From Verrucomicrobiaceae bacterium UBA1938 (lineage in GTDB: Bacteria > Verrucomicrobiota > Verrucomicrobiia > Verrucomicrobiales > Verrucomicrobiaceae), in the NCBI GenBank assembly GCA_002336895.1, contig DDFC01000035.1, positions 1-64,000 of the forward strand: 64,000 nt of DNA, written 5' to 3'. The position numbers and the translations under genes were made by a program. The notes beneath the pieces were generated by a model that worked only from the letters and a program-made list of their open reading frames with translations, made no database searches and had not been told where the DNA came from. Positions 1 through 8,953 of this stretch are shown here, in pieces (within the stretch, counting starts at the first letter, position 1; each line of letters begins with the position of its first letter).

Positions 1-32
1 GTCATTTACTTTTGAGGCAACAAGCGTGCTGC

Positions 33-788
33 TCATGCGGCGAAACCACCATCAATCGTCAGGCTGGCTCCGGTCACGAAACCGGCCTCAGAACCGGCGA
101 GGTAGGAGACCATGGCCGCGATTTCATCGACATGGCCGTAGCGTGGCAGGGCCATGAGTCCCTTGAGGGTTTCGGCAAAGGGACCACTGGCGGGATTCAT
201 GTCGGTGTCCACCGGGCCTGGCTGCACGTTGTTGATGGTGATGCCTCGCGGACCGAGATCACGAGCCAGTCCTTTGACCAGACCCACGAGGGCGGACTTG
301 GTCATGGCATACACACCGCCTCCTGCGAAGGGCATGCGGTCGGCATTGGTGCTGCCGATGTTGATAATGCGTCCGCCTTCCTTCATGTGTTTGACGGCCT
401 CCTGCGTGGCCACAAACACCGAGCGCACATTGATGGCCACGGAGCGGTCGAAGTCAGCAAGAGTGAACTGCTCCAGCGGCGCGACTGCCAGATACCCGGC
501 GTTGTTCACCAGGATGTCGATGCCGCCCAATGTTTTGACGGTTTGCTCGATGGACTGGACCACAGCTGCGGCATCCGTCGCATCCGCCTGAATGGCCAGC
601 GCGCGACCGCCAGCCGCCTGGATGGACTTCACCACTTCCTCTGCCTTGTCCGGAGAGGAGCTGTAGGTGATGGCTACAGCGGCGCCTTCTGAGGCAAGGC
701 GCTGCGCGATGGCCGCGCCAATGCCACGTGAGCCGCCGGTGATGAGCGCTGTCTTGCCTGCCAGTTTCAGTGTGTTGATCGTATTCAT
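33..788 (-). CDS. SDR-family NAD(P)-dependent oxidoreductase
   Basis: A classical short-chain dehydrogenase/reductase of 251 residues, close in style to FabG-type 3-oxoacyl-ACP reductases and their many paralogues. The Rossmann motif TGGSRGIG lies at residues 17-24, NNAG at 95-98, and the catalytic set N120, S146, Y160, K164 is complete (YAMTK at 160-164). The C-terminal GG..TG.....DGG pattern is normal. It is probably cytosolic. The substrate cannot be read from sequence: a lone SDR next to a LysR gene is more often a stress- or catabolism-linked reductase than the fatty-acid synthesis FabG. It is divergent from the LysR gene at 939, which is the likely regulator. Confidence 0.9.
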   Translation of the reverse strand: MNTINTLKLAGKTALITGGSRGIGAAIAQRLASEGAAVAITYSSSPDKAEEVVKSIQAAGGRALAIQADATDAAAVVQSIEQTVKTLGGIDILVNNAGYLAVAPLEQFTLADFDRSVAINVRSVFVATQEAVKHMKEGGRIINIGSTNADRMPFAGGGVYAMTKSALVGLVKGLARDLGPRGITINNVQPGPVDTDMNPASGPFAETLKGLMALPRYGHVDEIAAMVSYLAGSEAGFVTGASLTIDGGFAA

Positions 789-899
789 GATGTTTTTCTC
801 CTGCTTGTTTTTTGTTTGTTTGAATGTGTCTGATGAACGCGTCGCTCATCTGCTGGCAGTAGTAATCCGCACCGCTCTTTCCGCCCAATACCGCGTTCC

Positions 900-940
900 T
901 TGCGCAGCCATGCTTTTCAGGCATAATGGATTTCATCCAT
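900..940 (+). promoter_or_regulatory. lysR promoter with LTTR-type operator over the start codon
   Basis: TTGCGC (900-905), 16-bp spacer, CATAAT (922-927) form a plausible sigma-70 promoter for the LysR gene. Immediately overlapping the -10 and the ATG is a perfect 6-3-6 inverted repeat, ATGGAT-TTC-ATCCAT (926-940). It contains a T-N11-A core (927-939), the usual LysR-box layout. If this promoter is used, the leader is only a few bases long. Autorepression by occlusion is inference. Confidence 0.5.
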
Positions 941-1877
941 GGAATTGCGGCATCTCAGATACTTCGCAGCGGTGGCAGAGGTGATGAACTTCACCAAGGC
1001 CGCCACACGGCTACGCGTAGCGCAACCCTCCCTCAGCAGGCAGGTGCAGGATCTGGAGGATGAGATCGGGGTGGATCTGCTGAAGCGCAGCCCTCGCGGC
1101 GTGACGCTCACGGCGGAGGGGAAGCTCTTTCTCGCGGAAACGCTGGAGACACTGAAACGTGTCGATGAGTCTGTGAAGAAGGTGCGCGCCCTGGCACGTG
1201 GTGAGTATGGCGAGCTGCACATAGGCTACGCGCCCTCACCCAGCGTGGAGGTGCTGCCTCCGGCGCTGGCCGCCTTCCGCTACGCGGCGCCGGGTGTGAA
1301 GGTGGTGCTCCATGATCTCGCTGGAGATGAGCTATCCGCCGGGCTTCACAATGGCTCACTGGAGATTGCGGTCATGATCCAGCCGAGCGCGGAGTCTGCC
1401 GCAGGCCTCGAATTTGAGGAGCTGAAGCGCTACCCGTTTTATGTGGCCATGGCGCCCGGCCATCCACTCTCCAAGCAGAAGGCCGTGACCGTGCAGCAGG
1501 TGGCGGCAGAGCCGCTGGTGGCCCTGCGCCGTCTCGACTACTCCGAGTTCTATCGCATTCTGGACGCCATCTTCTCCCCCCACAGGGTTCGCCCGCACAT
1601 CGCCGCAGAGTGCGATGGCGCGAGCTCCTTGATCGCCGACGTCGAGGTGGGCAAAGGGGTCGCCGTGGTCAGTGAAGTATTCCAGCGTGCGGCGGGCAGG
1701 CGGCTCGTTTACCGCCGCATCTCCAATTCCGATGAAGTCCACCGGGTCGGCATAGTCCGCGCCGCCAAAGGCGATGTGACACCGGCTGGCGAAAAATTCT
1801 GCGACATCCTGCGCAAAGTATCCTCACCCGCAGCCGTCAAATCAAAGCCGGCTGCAGGCAAGGCGCGGAAGAAATAG
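939..1877 (+). CDS. LysR-family transcriptional regulator
   Basis: A LysR-type regulator of 312 residues. The N-terminal winged helix-turn-helix is canonical (MELRHLRYFAAVAE, then FTKAATRL and QPSLSRQVQDLE within residues 1-60), followed by a periplasmic-binding-fold effector domain to about residue 295. The last 20 residues are a basic Lys/Ala tail, an addition that most LysR proteins lack. It is divergent from the SDR gene across a 150-bp spacer, the standard arrangement for a regulator and its target. No ligand can be deduced. The next gene downstream converges on it with a 9-bp gap, so it is monocistronic. Confidence 0.93.
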   Translation: MELRHLRYFAAVAEVMNFTKAATRLRVAQPSLSRQVQDLEDEIGVDLLKRSPRGVTLTAEGKLFLAETLETLKRVDESVKKVRALARGEYGELHIGYAPSPSVEVLPPALAAFRYAAPGVKVVLHDLAGDELSAGLHNGSLEIAVMIQPSAESAAGLEFEELKRYPFYVAMAPGHPLSKQKAVTVQQVAAEPLVALRRLDYSEFYRILDAIFSPHRVRPHIAAECDGASSLIADVEVGKGVAVVSEVFQRAAGRRLVYRRISNSDEVHRVGIVRAAKGDVTPAGEKFCDILRKVSSPAAVKSKPAAGKARKK

Positions 1878-1886
1878 CGATGCACC

Positions 1887-2909
1887 TCACGCCACCGCCA
1901 GCACCGCGCTCTGCATGGTGGGCGGCAGCGGATGCAGCGTGACTTGCTTGAAACCTGCCGCTGCGAGCATCTTCTCGTATTCGGCAAAGGTATAGGCGTC
2001 TCCCTCCGGCGTAGTGCCGAGCATGACGAGGCTGAAGCCCGCTGCGGGCGGGGGCGTGATGCGGTCCTCGTTCGGCACAAACTCCACGATCAACACCTGG
2101 CCACCCGGGCGCAGCGCGGCATGCACCCGCTTCAGGAAACGGGTGCACTCCTCCACGGTGAAGTGGTGCAGGAAATTGGGCACCAGCACGACATCGTAGC
2201 CGCTGCCGAGATCCACGGTGAAGGCGTCTCCGATGATCTTGCTGAAACGATCCGCGATGCCGGCCTCGTGTGCATTTTCCTCCGTGACGGCCAGCACCCC
2301 CTCCCAGTCCAGCCCAACGAGATGCGTGCGCGGGTTTTTCAGCGCCACCGCGATGCCATAGGCTCCATGGCTGGAGGAGATGTCCAGCACGCGCGTATCA
2401 CGCGAGGCATCCAGATTCAGCAGTGCCGCTGCAGCCTGGGAGGTGGGCATCATCATGGGCCCCATCGCGCGGGCAAACTCCACCCACGCCGGATGATCCG
2501 GTGCAGTGGTGCCGTGCTCCGTGGTGTGCAGGCGCCCCAGCCGGATGGTGGAAGCCAGGTCTGAAAAGGCCTCGGTGAGTCCAGGGGCGAGCAGGAACTT
2601 CACTGAAGCCCCCATGTAGGCGGGAGATTGTGGAAGCAGAAAAACGGCAGATGAAGGTGTGAGCGCATAGCGGCTGTCCGCCTTCGTGAGAAAACCGAGG
2701 ATTGTAAGATTGTCCGCCAGGATGCGGATGCCGCGCAGCGGGCACTGGCAACGCTCCGCGATCTCGGCGGCAGTCGCCGTTGCCGGGGAGTCGCCGATGG
2801 CGGCAAACAGATCCAGATCCACCGCCGCCTTTAGCGCAGCAGATTTCTGAAAGGCGTTGATCGTTTCAAAAAAGAGCTGGGGAGAGGGGGCGGAGTCTGG
2901 AGCGGACAT
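1887..2909 (-). CDS. SAM-dependent O-methyltransferase (Methyltransf_2 type)
   Basis: A 340-residue protein with an N-terminal winged-helix dimerisation domain (about residues 10-100) and a C-terminal Rossmann methyltransferase domain, the layout of the acetylserotonin/hydroxyneurosporene O-methyltransferase family. Motif I is VLDISSSHGAYG (about 175-186), where the usual glycine-rich loop is altered to SSSHG. Later motifs are the acidic VGLDWE strand, NFLHHF and LRPGGQVLIVEF. The acceptor is unknown; such genes often sit in pigment or secondary-metabolite clusters, but none is visible here. It lies 33 bp downstream of the PhnA-like gene on the same strand, so the two are probably co-transcribed. 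Confidence 0.82.
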   Translation of the reverse strand: MSAPDSAPSPQLFFETINAFQKSAALKAAVDLDLFAAIGDSPATATAAEIAERCQCPLRGIRILADNLTILGFLTKADSRYALTPSSAVFLLPQSPAYMGASVKFLLAPGLTEAFSDLASTIRLGRLHTTEHGTTAPDHPAWVEFARAMGPMMMPTSQAAAALLNLDASRDTRVLDISSSHGAYGIAVALKNPRTHLVGLDWEGVLAVTEENAHEAGIADRFSKIIGDAFTVDLGSGYDVVLVPNFLHHFTVEECTRFLKRVHAALRPGGQVLIVEFVPNEDRITPPPAAGFSLVMLGTTPEGDAYTFAEYEKMLAAAGFKQVTLHPLPPTMQSAVLAVA

Positions 2910-2942
2910 GGTGGTGGGTTTGAATACGGCGTGAACGCCCCG

Positions 2943-3284
2943 CTAGCTCACGACTTTTTTCACAAAGCAGGCTTTCAGACCAATCGCCATGCCGTCCATT
3001 TTGCATGAGATTTCATGATCACCGTCCACCAACCGGATGGGCTTGGACTTGGTGCCCACCTTGAGCACCTCACTCGAGCCTTTGAGCTTCAGATCCTTGA
3101 TCATTGCCACGATGTCACCATCTGCGAGCACATTGCCATAGGCATCCTTCACCACGCGCTCGGCATCCGGCTCATCGGCTGCTGCTGCTTTTGGCCATTC
3201 GTGGCCGCAGGTCATGCACTCAAAGCGGTCGGCATGATCCAGCACATCGTTCATTTCACACATCGGGCAGGCAGGTTGACTCAT
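2943..3284 (-). CDS. yjdM: PhnA/YjdM-family zinc-ribbon protein
   Basis: A 113-residue protein matching the PhnA (YjdM) family end to end. The N-terminal zinc ribbon has CPMC at residues 6-9 and CMTCGHEW about 15 residues on. The C-terminal PhnA domain carries the typical DAYGNVLADGDIV and VKGTSKP..LVDGDHEI-type stretches. Despite the historical name, family members are not phosphonoacetate hydrolases; their function is still unsettled. The gene heads a two-gene minus-strand unit with the methyltransferase. The upstream gap to the divergent secreted-protein gene is 101 bp and must hold both promoters. Confidence 0.88.
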   Translation of the reverse strand: MSQPACPMCEMNDVLDHADRFECMTCGHEWPKAAAADEPDAERVVKDAYGNVLADGDIVAMIKDLKLKGSSEVLKVGTKSKPIRLVDGDHEISCKMDGMAIGLKACFVKKVVS

Positions 3285-3385
3285 AGGAGTAGAGCAGACA
3301 TGCCATGTGCCATGAACTCAAGCCCCGGTTTGACTTCGGCAATTTCCGCGCATGATCTCACAGGATAATCTCGTTACACTGCTCC

Positions 3386-4138
3386 ATGAAAATCAGCCTG
3401 TTTCTTTCCTCCTGCCTCCTCATCAGCGCCGCCTCGTTTGCAGCCGACGCGCCCAAGATTCCTTCCAAACCCATCGCTGAAAAGAAAGAGCTGCTCTTTT
3501 CCGATGAAATGAACAGCACGGAGCACGACAAGCGCTGGCACCGTGTGGTGGACACTTTTGCCTTTGAAAACAATGCTCTCAAAGGCACCCAGACCCGTGT
3601 GAAGGACGAGCCCTCCAAGGACGGCAAGTCCATCATCACTGCACACGCCGCCGTGTATGGCCTGGAAGTCCCCACCAAGGACAGCGTGGTGGAGGTGAAG
3701 ATGCGCTTTGACGGCTGCACGATGATGGATGTGGAATTTGACGACCGCAAATACACCGCCGCCCATTACGGCCACCTCTGCCGCGCCCAGATCCGCCTGG
3801 ACAAGGTGACGATCATGGATGAGCGCGAAGGCAGCCAGAATCTGATCATCAAGGAACTGCGCAAGGACCCCGCCAAGAAGGATGAAGTGAACAAGCTCAT
3901 GGCTGGAAAGAGCGCCACCTTCCCCGTGAAGCTGGAGCAGAACAAAGAATACACCGTGACCGTGGAGACCGTAGGCGATGAGATGCGCGTGAGCATTGAC
4001 GGCAAGGCCGTGGCCTTCCTCAAGTCTCCCGGCATTGGCCATGAAACCAAGTCCAAGATCGAGCTGGGCGTGGCCGGACAGAGCGGCTGGTTTGACGACA
4101 TCAAGGTCTGGAACGCCGTACCTGCCAAGAAAAAGTAA
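3386..4138 (+). CDS. secreted DUF1080-like (concanavalin-fold) protein
   Basis: A 250-residue exported protein. Residues 1-20 form a signal peptide ending FAA before DAPK. The mature part resembles DUF1080 / 3-keto-disaccharide hydrolase-type lectin-fold domains: an early LLFSDEMNS strand, central VEVKMRF, and the terminal SIDGKAV, KIELGVAGQSGWFDDIKVW pattern. Such proteins are abundant in Planctomycetota and Verrucomicrobiota and act outside the cytoplasm, probably on or around carbohydrates; no catalytic residues can be assigned here. It is monocistronic, ending in a strong terminator that lies inside the facing msrQ gene. Confidence 0.72.
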   Translation: MKISLFLSSCLLISAASFAADAPKIPSKPIAEKKELLFSDEMNSTEHDKRWHRVVDTFAFENNALKGTQTRVKDEPSKDGKSIITAHAAVYGLEVPTKDSVVEVKMRFDGCTMMDVEFDDRKYTAAHYGHLCRAQIRLDKVTIMDEREGSQNLIIKELRKDPAKKDEVNKLMAGKSATFPVKLEQNKEYTVTVETVGDEMRVSIDGKAVAFLKSPGIGHETKSKIELGVAGQSGWFDDIKVWNAVPAKKK

Positions 4139-4157
4139 GCTGGCCTTCCACTGAATC

Positions 4158-4778
4158 TCACGAAGCGCGGGGCGTCATGCTCCGCGCTTTTTTCATGCCC
4201 GCCACCGCACGATACCCCAGCAGCAAAGCCAGGAGCACCGCGAAGAAGCGCGGCCAGGTCACATCCGACTTCACGATGGCCCAGTAGTGCAGCACACCTC
4301 CGATGGCGATGTAGTAGGTCAGGCGGTGCAGCTGCGCCCAGCGCTGGCCGCCGAGCTTTTTGATCATGGCATTGGTGGAGGTAACCGCCAGCGGCACCAT
4401 GAGCAGAAAGCTGAACATGCCGATGGCGATGAAGGGCCGCTTGTACACATCCCCTGCCACCGTCTGCAGCTGCCAGTCGCGATCATAGGCCAGGTAGGTC
4501 AGCAGATGCCCCAGACCATAGAAGAAAGCATACAGCCCCAGCAGGCGACGCTGCTTCAGCAGCCAGTTCCACCCGCAGAGCTTGCGCAGCGGCGTGACCA
4601 TCAGCGTGAGGATGAGAAAGACCAGCGTGAGCACTCCCGTGGTGCGGGTGACAAACTCTGTGGGGTTCACTCCCAGCCTGCCGCGCGCGGCATCGATGAG
4701 GATGAGCAGCGCAGGCAGCAGCCCGTTGAAGAGAAACAGCTGCCGGTGAAACTGGGAGTCTGCGCTGAGTTTCATCAT
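4158..4778 (-). CDS. msrQ: MsrQ, haem-binding membrane subunit of MsrPQ
   Basis: A 206-residue inner-membrane protein of the ferric-reductase-like transmembrane family, the YedZ/MsrQ subunit that passes electrons from the quinone pool or cytosolic flavin to MsrP. About six hydrophobic helices are visible. Conserved family landmarks are FVTRTTGVLTL, TPLRKL, LLGLYAFFYGLGHLLTY with its haem-ligand His, and RWAQLHRLTYYIAIGGVLHY with two more His. It starts 3 bp after msrP ends, so translation is probably coupled. Its 3' end overlaps the terminator of the convergent gene. A start one codon later is equally possible. Confidence 0.92.
   Translation of the reverse strand: MMKLSADSQFHRQLFLFNGLLPALLILIDAARGRLGVNPTEFVTRTTGVLTLVFLILTLMVTPLRKLCGWNWLLKQRRLLGLYAFFYGLGHLLTYLAYDRDWQLQTVAGDVYKRPFIAIGMFSFLLMVPLAVTSTNAMIKKLGGQRWAQLHRLTYYIAIGGVLHYWAIVKSDVTWPRFFAVLLALLLGYRAVAGMKKARSMTPRAS
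4163..4193 (+). terminator. Rho-independent terminator inside facing msrQ
   Basis: AAGCGCGG (4163-4170) pairs with CCGCGCTT (4182-4189), with an inner GCG/TGC pairing in the loop, followed by TTTTTT (4188-4193). It ends the plus-strand gene closing at 4138, and its DNA also encodes the last residues of msrQ on the other strand. Confidence 0.8.
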
Positions 4779-4781
4779 GGT

Positions 4782-5747
<966 letters not shown>

Positions 5748-5855
5748 GGCATGAAGTTCCCGGTGTGAGGCGCAGGCGGCTGGCATATTCCCGCACAACG
5801 AAGGCCAACTGGCAAGTTGCATCCGCCCTCATCTCCCCGCAGGCTGCCAGCCAGC

Positions 5856-6653
5856 ATGTCCCTCCTCGAACGCCTCTTCTCCATTCCTCCTGTCCGCAAA
5901 GCCATCTGGCGGCTGTGGTACCCCTTCCTCACCCGGCGGCTGATGGCTGAGGATGTGCTGTTTCTGAACTACGCCTTTGAAACCGACCCGCCCGTGGGGT
6001 TGCAACTGGAACCTGCGGACGAGCCGAACCGCGCCTGCATCCAGCTCTACCACCACGTGGCCACGCAGGTGGATCTGCGGGGCAAGGAGGTGCTGGAGGT
6101 GAGCTGCGGCCACGGTGGCGGTGCATCGTGGCTCACACGCACGCTGCAGCCCGCCAGCTACACCGCGCTGGATCTCAACCCCGCCGGCATCGCCTTCTGC
6201 CAGAAGCGCCATCTGGTGGCCGGGCTCAGCTTTGTTCAGGGAGATGCGCAGGCGCTCCCCTTCCCCGCCCAGTCGCTTGATGCCGTGATCAATGTCGAGG
6301 CCTCCCACTGCTACCCGGACTTCACAGGCTTCCTGGCCGGGGTGGCGCGTGTGCTCCGCCCTGGTGGCCACCTGCTCTATGCGGACTTCCGCTTCAGCGA
6401 CCAGTGGGCCGAGTGGGAGCAGGCCATCGACCGTGCGCCACTCGAAATCGTTCAAACCCAAGACATCAGCGCCGAGGTGCTGCGCGGCATGGAGCTCAAT
6501 GCTGCTCGCAGCGAGTCACTCGTCCGCCGCTGCCTTCCGCAGATGCTGCACTCTGCGGGCCGCGACTTTGCCGGAGTGCCCGGCGCGTGCGTGTACGAGG
6601 CGCTGAAATCTGGCGAGCTCTCCTACCGCTCCTGGTGTTTCCGCAAGCTGTGA
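5856..6653 (+). CDS. class I SAM-dependent methyltransferase (phthiotriol MT-like)
   Basis: A 265-residue methyltransferase. Motif I is VLEVSCGHGGGASWL (near residue 80), motif II ends in LDLNPAG, and VLRPGGHLLYADFR follows. The N-terminal block with the NYAFE stretch and the CGHGGG loop recall the phthiotriol/phenolphthiotriol dimycocerosate methyltransferase family, although the substrate here is unknown. Residues 1-30 are amphipathic and basic and may touch the membrane. I use ATG 5856 because it begins the conserved MSLLERLFS-like helix; an upstream ATG at 5817 is possible. It is divergent from msrP with a 108-bp spacer. Confidence 0.78.
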   Translation: MSLLERLFSIPPVRKAIWRLWYPFLTRRLMAEDVLFLNYAFETDPPVGLQLEPADEPNRACIQLYHHVATQVDLRGKEVLEVSCGHGGGASWLTRTLQPASYTALDLNPAGIAFCQKRHLVAGLSFVQGDAQALPFPAQSLDAVINVEASHCYPDFTGFLAGVARVLRPGGHLLYADFRFSDQWAEWEQAIDRAPLEIVQTQDISAEVLRGMELNAARSESLVRRCLPQMLHSAGRDFAGVPGACVYEALKSGELSYRSWCFRKL

Positions 6654-6980
6654 TCAGGCCCCGATGGCCAGCCAGTCAAACTCCACCGAGAAAACCCGTG
6701 TGGCATCCCAGGTGCTGATGACAGTCTGAAAACCTGACTCCGTAATGTTCTGCGCCTTGACCGAGAGGCGTGCGCTCTCGCGGCGGTCCACGTCAAATCC
6801 CGTGAGCCCGAGATGAACCACCGGAGGTGCTGCAAAGGGGGAATCAAACAACACATCCACAATAAACTGCCGAGCGTCCAAAGACTCGGGGTATGCCACA
6901 TCGAGAACCCACCCCTCCGTGAGAATTCCGACCCCGACATGGGACGACAGGACTTTCCAGGGAACAGCGGCTGAGTTCAT
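6654..6980 (-). CDS. H-type lectin domain protein
   Basis: A 108-residue single-domain protein. From residue 35 it follows the H-type lectin pattern: a VDVLFDSPF strand, P..VHLGLTGFDVD, then VKAQNITESGFQTVISTW and a closing VEFDWLAIG. In characterised animals and Dictyostelium this fold binds N-acetylgalactosamine as a trimer. No signal peptide is visible, so a cytosolic location is likely unless exported otherwise. It converges on the methyltransferase at 5856 with no gap, and lies 73 bp downstream of the sulfite-oxidase-like gene. Confidence 0.72.
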   Translation of the reverse strand: MNSAAVPWKVLSSHVGVGILTEGWVLDVAYPESLDARQFIVDVLFDSPFAAPPVVHLGLTGFDVDRRESARLSVKAQNITESGFQTVISTWDATRVFSVEFDWLAIGA

Positions 6981-7053
6981 ATCAGACGACTACAGCAGCA
7001 TCCGGGCCGGTCACAATCATCTTTGTTGTCACCATGGAGTTTGAAGAAGCAGC

Positions 7054-8277
7054 TTAAACGCTCACTTCAAGCAGCGCTTTCTGAATGTTGTTCCTGCCGG
7101 ACTTTGGAAACGGGCGCGGCATCGGCTGGGCGTTGCCGTTGGCATCGATCGTACGGCAGCGCAGCTCATACTTCCCAGGCTTCATTTTGACAGGTGCGGC
7201 CGTCCAGCGGCACAGTGTGTGGCGCAGCGGCCACTCGCGTGGCTGACGCGTGGTGGGATCAAACTGCACTGGATGCAGCGGCGCGCCTTTGAAGCCTGCA
7301 ATGCCGCTGCCGTCAAAGGGTGCGATCTGCGCATCCTGCCACGGCGCCTTTGCAAAGTGCGGATCATTGGCTGGTAGAGGCACCCCCACATCGCGCACCC
7401 AGTACTGCACCTTTCGGAGCCCCGAGACGCCCACCTGCGCATTCCCATGCAGCATGAGTTCTTCTCCGGCGCGGAGCTTGTCAGGCATGTTGTCGCCAAA
7501 GCGCGCGAAGGTCTTCAGCCACGAGTTGATGTCGTTGTTTCCATTTGCATACGTGTCATCGGATTGATGTGCGTTGGTAAAGCCGATGCGCTGCAGCCAC
7601 TTCACCGATTTGAAGCCATAGGCCTCCGGCACGATCATTCGCACCGGGCCACCGCGCTCGCCGGTGAGGAATTCGCCATTGAGCTTGTAGCACAGCATCA
7701 CCGGCAGCTCGCCGGGCGGATCTTCAAAGACGCGGTTCATCGGCAGGTAGCATTTGAAGATCTGCTTGGGGTCTTCGTTGTGGTGCCCGTGGTACCAGAC
7801 ATGGCGCAGGTTTTCCACCGGGCCGCACTCCCACAGCACATCGCGCAGCGGCACTCCCTCCCACAGGCCATGGCCCAGCGGATCAGCGAGGTTGTTGCAG
7901 GTGATGACCTTCAGGTAACTGACCGCCTTCGTCTTGGCGATCTTCATGAGTTTTTCAAATGTCAGCGCCGTGCCATCACTGCGCAGCATGGGGTGCTCGA
8001 TCTTTGCGTTGCTTGCCGGATCGGCGATGATTTCGAGCTGCCAGGTCTCGCGCACCATGCCGATCTCGCGCTGCTTTTCGATGGGCAGCTTGTAGGGCAG
8101 CGGGTTGCCGCGCTCCACATTGTAGAAATCTCCCGATGGGGTGATGCAGCAGCCGCCCTCTTCACATACCGGGCCTGCTTTTTTGCCTGCGGCCTGCAGT
8201 TCGGCATTCGACAGCACTGCTGCACCTGCAGTGCCGAGCTTGAACAAATCGCGGCGGGAGAACGCTCTGGGCTTCAT
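7054..8277 (-). CDS. sulfite-oxidase-family molybdopterin oxidoreductase
   Basis: A 407-residue Tat-exported enzyme of the sulfite oxidase fold. The twin-arginine motif SRRDLFKLG is at residues 7-15. The predicted molybdenum-ligand Cys is C127 in KVITCNNL, and the pocket stretch GGPVRMIVPEAYGFKSVKW is clear. The C-terminal third has the Ig-like dimerisation fold, with RCRTIDANGNAQP at the end. It is larger than MsrP and has extra Cys near residues 38-44 (CEEGGCC). No haem domain or cytochrome partner gene is adjacent, so the electron acceptor is unknown. Sulfite or another small oxyanion is possible; the substrate is not established by sequence. Confidence 0.85.
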   Translation of the reverse strand: MKPRAFSRRDLFKLGTAGAAVLSNAELQAAGKKAGPVCEEGGCCITPSGDFYNVERGNPLPYKLPIEKQREIGMVRETWQLEIIADPASNAKIEHPMLRSDGTALTFEKLMKIAKTKAVSYLKVITCNNLADPLGHGLWEGVPLRDVLWECGPVENLRHVWYHGHHNEDPKQIFKCYLPMNRVFEDPPGELPVMLCYKLNGEFLTGERGGPVRMIVPEAYGFKSVKWLQRIGFTNAHQSDDTYANGNNDINSWLKTFARFGDNMPDKLRAGEELMLHGNAQVGVSGLRKVQYWVRDVGVPLPANDPHFAKAPWQDAQIAPFDGSGIAGFKGAPLHPVQFDPTTRQPREWPLRHTLCRWTAAPVKMKPGKYELRCRTIDANGNAQPMPRPFPKSGRNNIQKALLEVSV

Positions 8278-8318
8278 ACAGGGGATTTAAACCCAGCCCT
8301 TTGGCAAAAGACAAGCCC

Positions 8319-8936
8319 TCAGTCCGGCAGCTTGTTGGCTGCGGGAGCAGGAGGCGGGGCGCCTTGCACCTTCACTCCATTGCCCGCATCTTCCAGCGTG
8401 GGGTCAAAGGCAAACTCAAAGATTGCCCCGTCGAGCTTGTTGAGGATGTAGTCCTTCAGCAGATCAGCATCGTCGGAAAACATGGCCTCCAGCCAGGCGC
8501 GGCTCTCGGGTTCATCCAGCTTGCCGGTGCCGATGGTCAGCATGCCATGCTCCTGCCCTCTGGTGGTCTTGATCGCATCCATGCGTTTCTCCATCTCCCT
8601 CTGAAACTCAGGCACATCCAGCATCTGGGTAAAGCGCTCCATCATGGAGCTCATTTCCTCGCTCTTGATCATTTCTTCAGGGGCTGCGTCTTTGTAACGG
8701 CGGATGAAGGCATCCACCTTGCGGCGCACAGCTTCAGACACCTGCCGGGGCCGGTAGTGTTTGGGCTGCGGTTCTTCTGACAACGTCGTATCCACAGAGA
8801 CCGCTGGTGCCGCGGTCTTTGATGCGGTGGGTTTCTCAGCCACTGCGACAGGTTTTGGCCTGCTCGGCTGCCGGTTGAACCACACCAAGGCAAGGAACAG
8901 TCCGGCAACCAGCAGCAGGATGCGATTCGTGTTCAT
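8319..8936 (-). CDS. hypothetical membrane-anchored protein
   Basis: I do not recognise a family. The 205-residue protein has one N-terminal hydrophobic segment (about residues 5-19) acting as signal anchor, then a Pro/Lys/Ala-rich linker to about residue 60, and a charged helical body rich in Met, Glu and Lys (for example VDAFIRRYKDA and MERFTQML). The C-terminus is a Pro/Ala tail. It lies 17 bp downstream of the uracil-DNA glycosylase gene and is probably the last gene of that minus-strand operon. Confidence 0.68.
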   Translation of the reverse strand: MNTNRILLLVAGLFLALVWFNRQPSRPKPVAVAEKPTASKTAAPAVSVDTTLSEEPQPKHYRPRQVSEAVRRKVDAFIRRYKDAAPEEMIKSEEMSSMMERFTQMLDVPEFQREMEKRMDAIKTTRGQEHGMLTIGTGKLDEPESRAWLEAMFSDDADLLKDYILNKLDGAIFEFAFDPTLEDAGNGVKVQGAPPPAPAANKLPD

Positions 8937-8953
8937 GGAAGGATGGAGTGGGC

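Noticed and set aside
789..899. Second LysR operator near GATGA...TCATC in the SDR/LysR spacer
   Set aside because: The arms are only 5 bp with a 9-base gap and do not fit T-N11-A; weaker than the dyad at 926-940.
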